A stretch of 64,000 bases of DNA, taken from assembly GCA_041665525.1 (NCBI GenBank), contig JBAYIS010000003.1, forward strand, positions 124,001 to 188,000. Direction: 5' to 3'. Of this stretch, positions 62,357 to 64,000 are shown piece after piece; positions within the stretch are counted from its first letter, which is position 1; each line of letters begins with the position of its first letter. Origin of the DNA: UBA8401 sp041665525. GTDB taxonomy: Bacteria; Bacteroidota; Ignavibacteria; UBA10030; UBA8401. The notes beneath the pieces were generated by a model. The model saw only the letters and a list, made by a program, of their open reading frames with translations. It was not told the origin of the DNA and ran no database searches. The position numbers and the translations under genes were made by a program.

Positions 62357-63477
62357 TCCATCTTTTCGCGGAAACGCAAAACACTTGCCGTCAACACGAT
62401 CAGTCCCATTCCCAGCAGCACCAGCGCTTCGAACCACAATTGATCGAGCCCTGCCCCCTTTAGTATGATTGAACGGATTACGATCAGATAATATTTCATC
62501 GGAATAAAGTCCGACAGTATCTGCAACGGCACCGGCATATTTTCGACCGGAAAAACAAATCCGGAGATGTACATCATGGGAAGAATCACCATAAACATTC
62601 CTACCATCATCGCCTGCTGCTGAGTTTTAGCGATGGTGGAAACGAACAACCCTAATGCAAGCGAAGTCATCAAAAAGAATGCTGTCAGGATGAACAGCAG
62701 CACTACACTTCCGCGAATGGCAATGGAAAATCCGAACACCATTACCAATACGACCACGGTGCTGACGATCAGGCCAAGCAGGATAAATGGTATCAATTTA
62801 CCGATGATCAATTCCACCGGACGAAGGGGCGTTACCATCAATTGCTCCAGTGTGCCGATTTCTTTTTCACGGACAATTGCCATTGCAGTAAGAATTGTCG
62901 TTGTAATGAGAAGAATCAGCACCAGCACACCCGGGACCATAAAGTTCCTGCTGCGCAAAGACGGATTGTACCATGCTCTTGTTTCTGCGGTGACCCCTCC
63001 AAGACGGCGCAGGTCACCGACGATCGACACCAGAACATTTTGCGAATAGCGGTTGATAATCTGAACAACATAACTGGAAGCAATTGCGGTCGAATTTCCC
63101 TCGCTGCCGTCCAACAACACTTGCACGTCTACTGTTTCCCTCCGCAGTATCCTATCGCCAAATTTCGGCGGGATCACTAATGCCATCGCCGCTGTACCGT
63201 TATCAAGATATGATTGGATTTCCCGGTAATCCTCTGTGGAATATTCCAAAAAAAAGTATCCGGAATTGGTGAAGGACTCCGTGAACTTTCTGCTTTCGCT
63301 GCTTTTATCAAGATCACAAAGAACGAACGAGATATTCTTTACATCCAGTGATGCAGCATATCCGAGAAACACCAGTTGAAGAATGGGTGCAACGAAGACG
63401 AGCGGAAGCAGCCGTTTATCCTTGAAAAATTGGGCAAATTCTTTTTTTATCAACGCCTGAAGACGATATACTCTCAT
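62353..63477 (-). CDS. ABC-2 type transporter permease (YhhJ/YbhR-like)
   Basis: Membrane subunit of an export-type ABC transporter. 374 residues from the ATG at 63477: an N-terminal helix (LLPLVFVAPILQLVFLGYAA), a large extracytoplasmic domain (about 50-170, IPPKFGDRILRRETVDVQVL) and five C-terminal helices with AIVREKEIGTLEQLMVTPLR. It starts one base after the stop of the partner permease. The ATPase must lie beyond the right edge or elsewhere. Confidence 0.88.
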   Translation of the reverse strand: MRVYRLQALIKKEFAQFFKDKRLLPLVFVAPILQLVFLGYAASLDVKNISFVLCDLDKSSESRKFTESFTNSGYFFLEYSTEDYREIQSYLDNGTAAMALVIPPKFGDRILRRETVDVQVLLDGSEGNSTAIASSYVVQIINRYSQNVLVSIVGDLRRLGGVTAETRAWYNPSLRSRNFMVPGVLVLILLITTTILTAMAIVREKEIGTLEQLMVTPLRPVELIIGKLIPFILLGLIVSTVVVLVMVFGFSIAIRGSVVLLFILTAFFLMTSLALGLFVSTIAKTQQQAMMVGMFMVILPMMYISGFVFPVENMPVPLQILSDFIPMKYYLIVIRSIILKGAGLDQLWFEALVLLGMGLIVLTASVLRFREKMD

Positions 63478-63478
63478 A

Positions 63479-64000
63479 TCACACCGAATGATGTTTGAAA
63501 CGTTTAACGCTGATGGCAAGGACAACGGCAATAAAAATGCTGAGGTAAACGATTTGTTCCCAAAATGCTCCGATCCCTACCCCTTTCAGGACGATGCCGC
63601 GCATCATGACTAAATAGAATTTTGCCGGCGTTACATTGGAAAGTATTTGCAGAAACAGCGGCATACTCTTGATTGGGAACATGAATCCGGAAAGGATCAT
63701 TGTTGGCAGCATGGAGATTACCGTCGCAATCTGAAAGGCAACCTGTTGACTGTCCGCGATTGTTGATACGAGCAATCCTTGTCCCAGAGCGGCAATAATG
63801 AACAGCAGAGTCGCAAAGAAAAGCAGGATCAAGCTTCCCTTCACCTCTACATCAAAAAGGAAATAGGCGGAGAGCAGTACAAGCGCCGCCGCCACAAGCG
63901 ATATCACCGTGTAGGGAAACATTTTTCCCAAAATAAGATTCACTGGATGGATCGGAGAAACGTCTATCTGTTCGATTGTGTTCCGTTCTTTCTCCTTGAC
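63479..64000 (-). CDS. ABC-2 type transporter permease (N-terminus outside window)
   Basis: C-terminal 173 residues of a sister permease; the frame is open to the right edge. KEKERNTIEQIDVSPIHPVN is the counterpart of EKEIGTLEQLMVTPLRPVEL in the downstream gene, and five helices follow (VISLVAAALVLLSAYFLFDV; ATLLFIIAALGQGLLVSTIA; ISMLPTMILSGFMFPIKSMP). Paired permeases of this kind form a heterodimer in the YbhFSR-like exporters. Confidence 0.88.
   Translation of the reverse strand, partial: VKEKERNTIEQIDVSPIHPVNLILGKMFPYTVISLVAAALVLLSAYFLFDVEVKGSLILLFFATLLFIIAALGQGLLVSTIADSQQVAFQIATVISMLPTMILSGFMFPIKSMPLFLQILSNVTPAKFYLVMMRGIVLKGVGIGAFWEQIVYLSIFIAVVLAISVKRFKHHSV

Noticed and set aside
1..64000. 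tRNA, rRNA, CRISPR arrays, transposases, phage genes
   Set aside because: Looked for in the gaps between genes; no cloverleaf, spacer array or transposase domain was seen. A tRNA scan was not possible here.

Overview
The window reads as a chromosomal segment of a Gram-negative bacterium of the FCB (Fibrobacteres-Chlorobi-Bacteroidetes) group, most likely an Ignavibacteria-like lineage. The evidence is two Omp85-type outer-membrane proteins, many lipoproteins with a lipobox, a family-9 (heptosyltransferase-type) glycosyltransferase, a GWxTD-domain protein (a domain I know from this group), a UbiA prenyltransferase of the (di)geranylgeranylglyceryl-phosphate type and a ferredoxin-linked geranylgeranyl reductase. 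Several genes have clear Shine-Dalgarno sites, and candidate promoters look like TTGACA-17-TATATT, unlike class Bacteroidia. TTG starts are common. No taxonomic search was possible, so the assignment is an inference.

Layout. From 1 to 29.65 kb every gene is on the minus strand, mostly in tight overlapping runs: lysS (partial), dacB, malQ, rluB-scpB-scpA, trpS, HNH nuclease, aroC, acyl-CoA dehydrogenase, HtrA protease, recO-mtnA, a PfkB kinase, a secreted GHL10 protein with a Nudix hydrolase, a second RsuA-type pseudouridine synthase, a P1 peptidase, a TrmH methyltransferase, the methylmalonyl-CoA mutase catalytic subunit, comEC, an alkaline-phosphatase-superfamily protein, dtd, prmC, an acidic delta-like protein and an amidohydrolase. 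mazG (plus) meets phoH (minus) stop-to-stop at 30.55 kb. From there to 46.4 kb the minus strand carries phoH, YraN, rnhB, UbiA, Omp85, GWxTD and rimO, then a low-GC type II restriction-modification pair, cdsA, DUF2007, a CPBP protease, DUF3108, a glycosyltransferase, geranylgeranyl reductase-ferredoxin-FKBP, HU and a small membrane protein. A plus-strand block (46.5-50.3 kb) holds an orphan gene, obg, ruvB and a 3-methyladenine glycosylase. Small envelope genes, uvrA, DUF58, a BamD-like lipoprotein, rsmB and an asparaginase follow on minus. A patatin-Omp85 fusion (plus) and two ABC-2 permeases (minus, the second cut by the window end) finish the window.

Most genes are housekeeping: translation and RNA modification (lysS, trpS, dtd, prmC, rimO, rsmB, TrmH, two RsuA/RluB enzymes), chromosome segregation and repair (scpAB, recO, ruvB, uvrA, mpg, HU) and envelope biogenesis. 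No tRNA, rRNA, CRISPR array, prophage or transposase gene was seen. The main points for a second look are the split set of genes that could make and reduce archaeal-type isoprenoid ether lipids (UbiA at 32.6 kb, ferredoxin plus geranylgeranyl reductase at 43.5-45 kb), the restriction-modification insertion coupled by ATGA to cdsA, the long disordered tail of ScpB, the delta-factor-like protein at 27.3 kb, two structured non-coding repeats (8.3 and 55.3 kb), and the patatin-Omp85 fusion.
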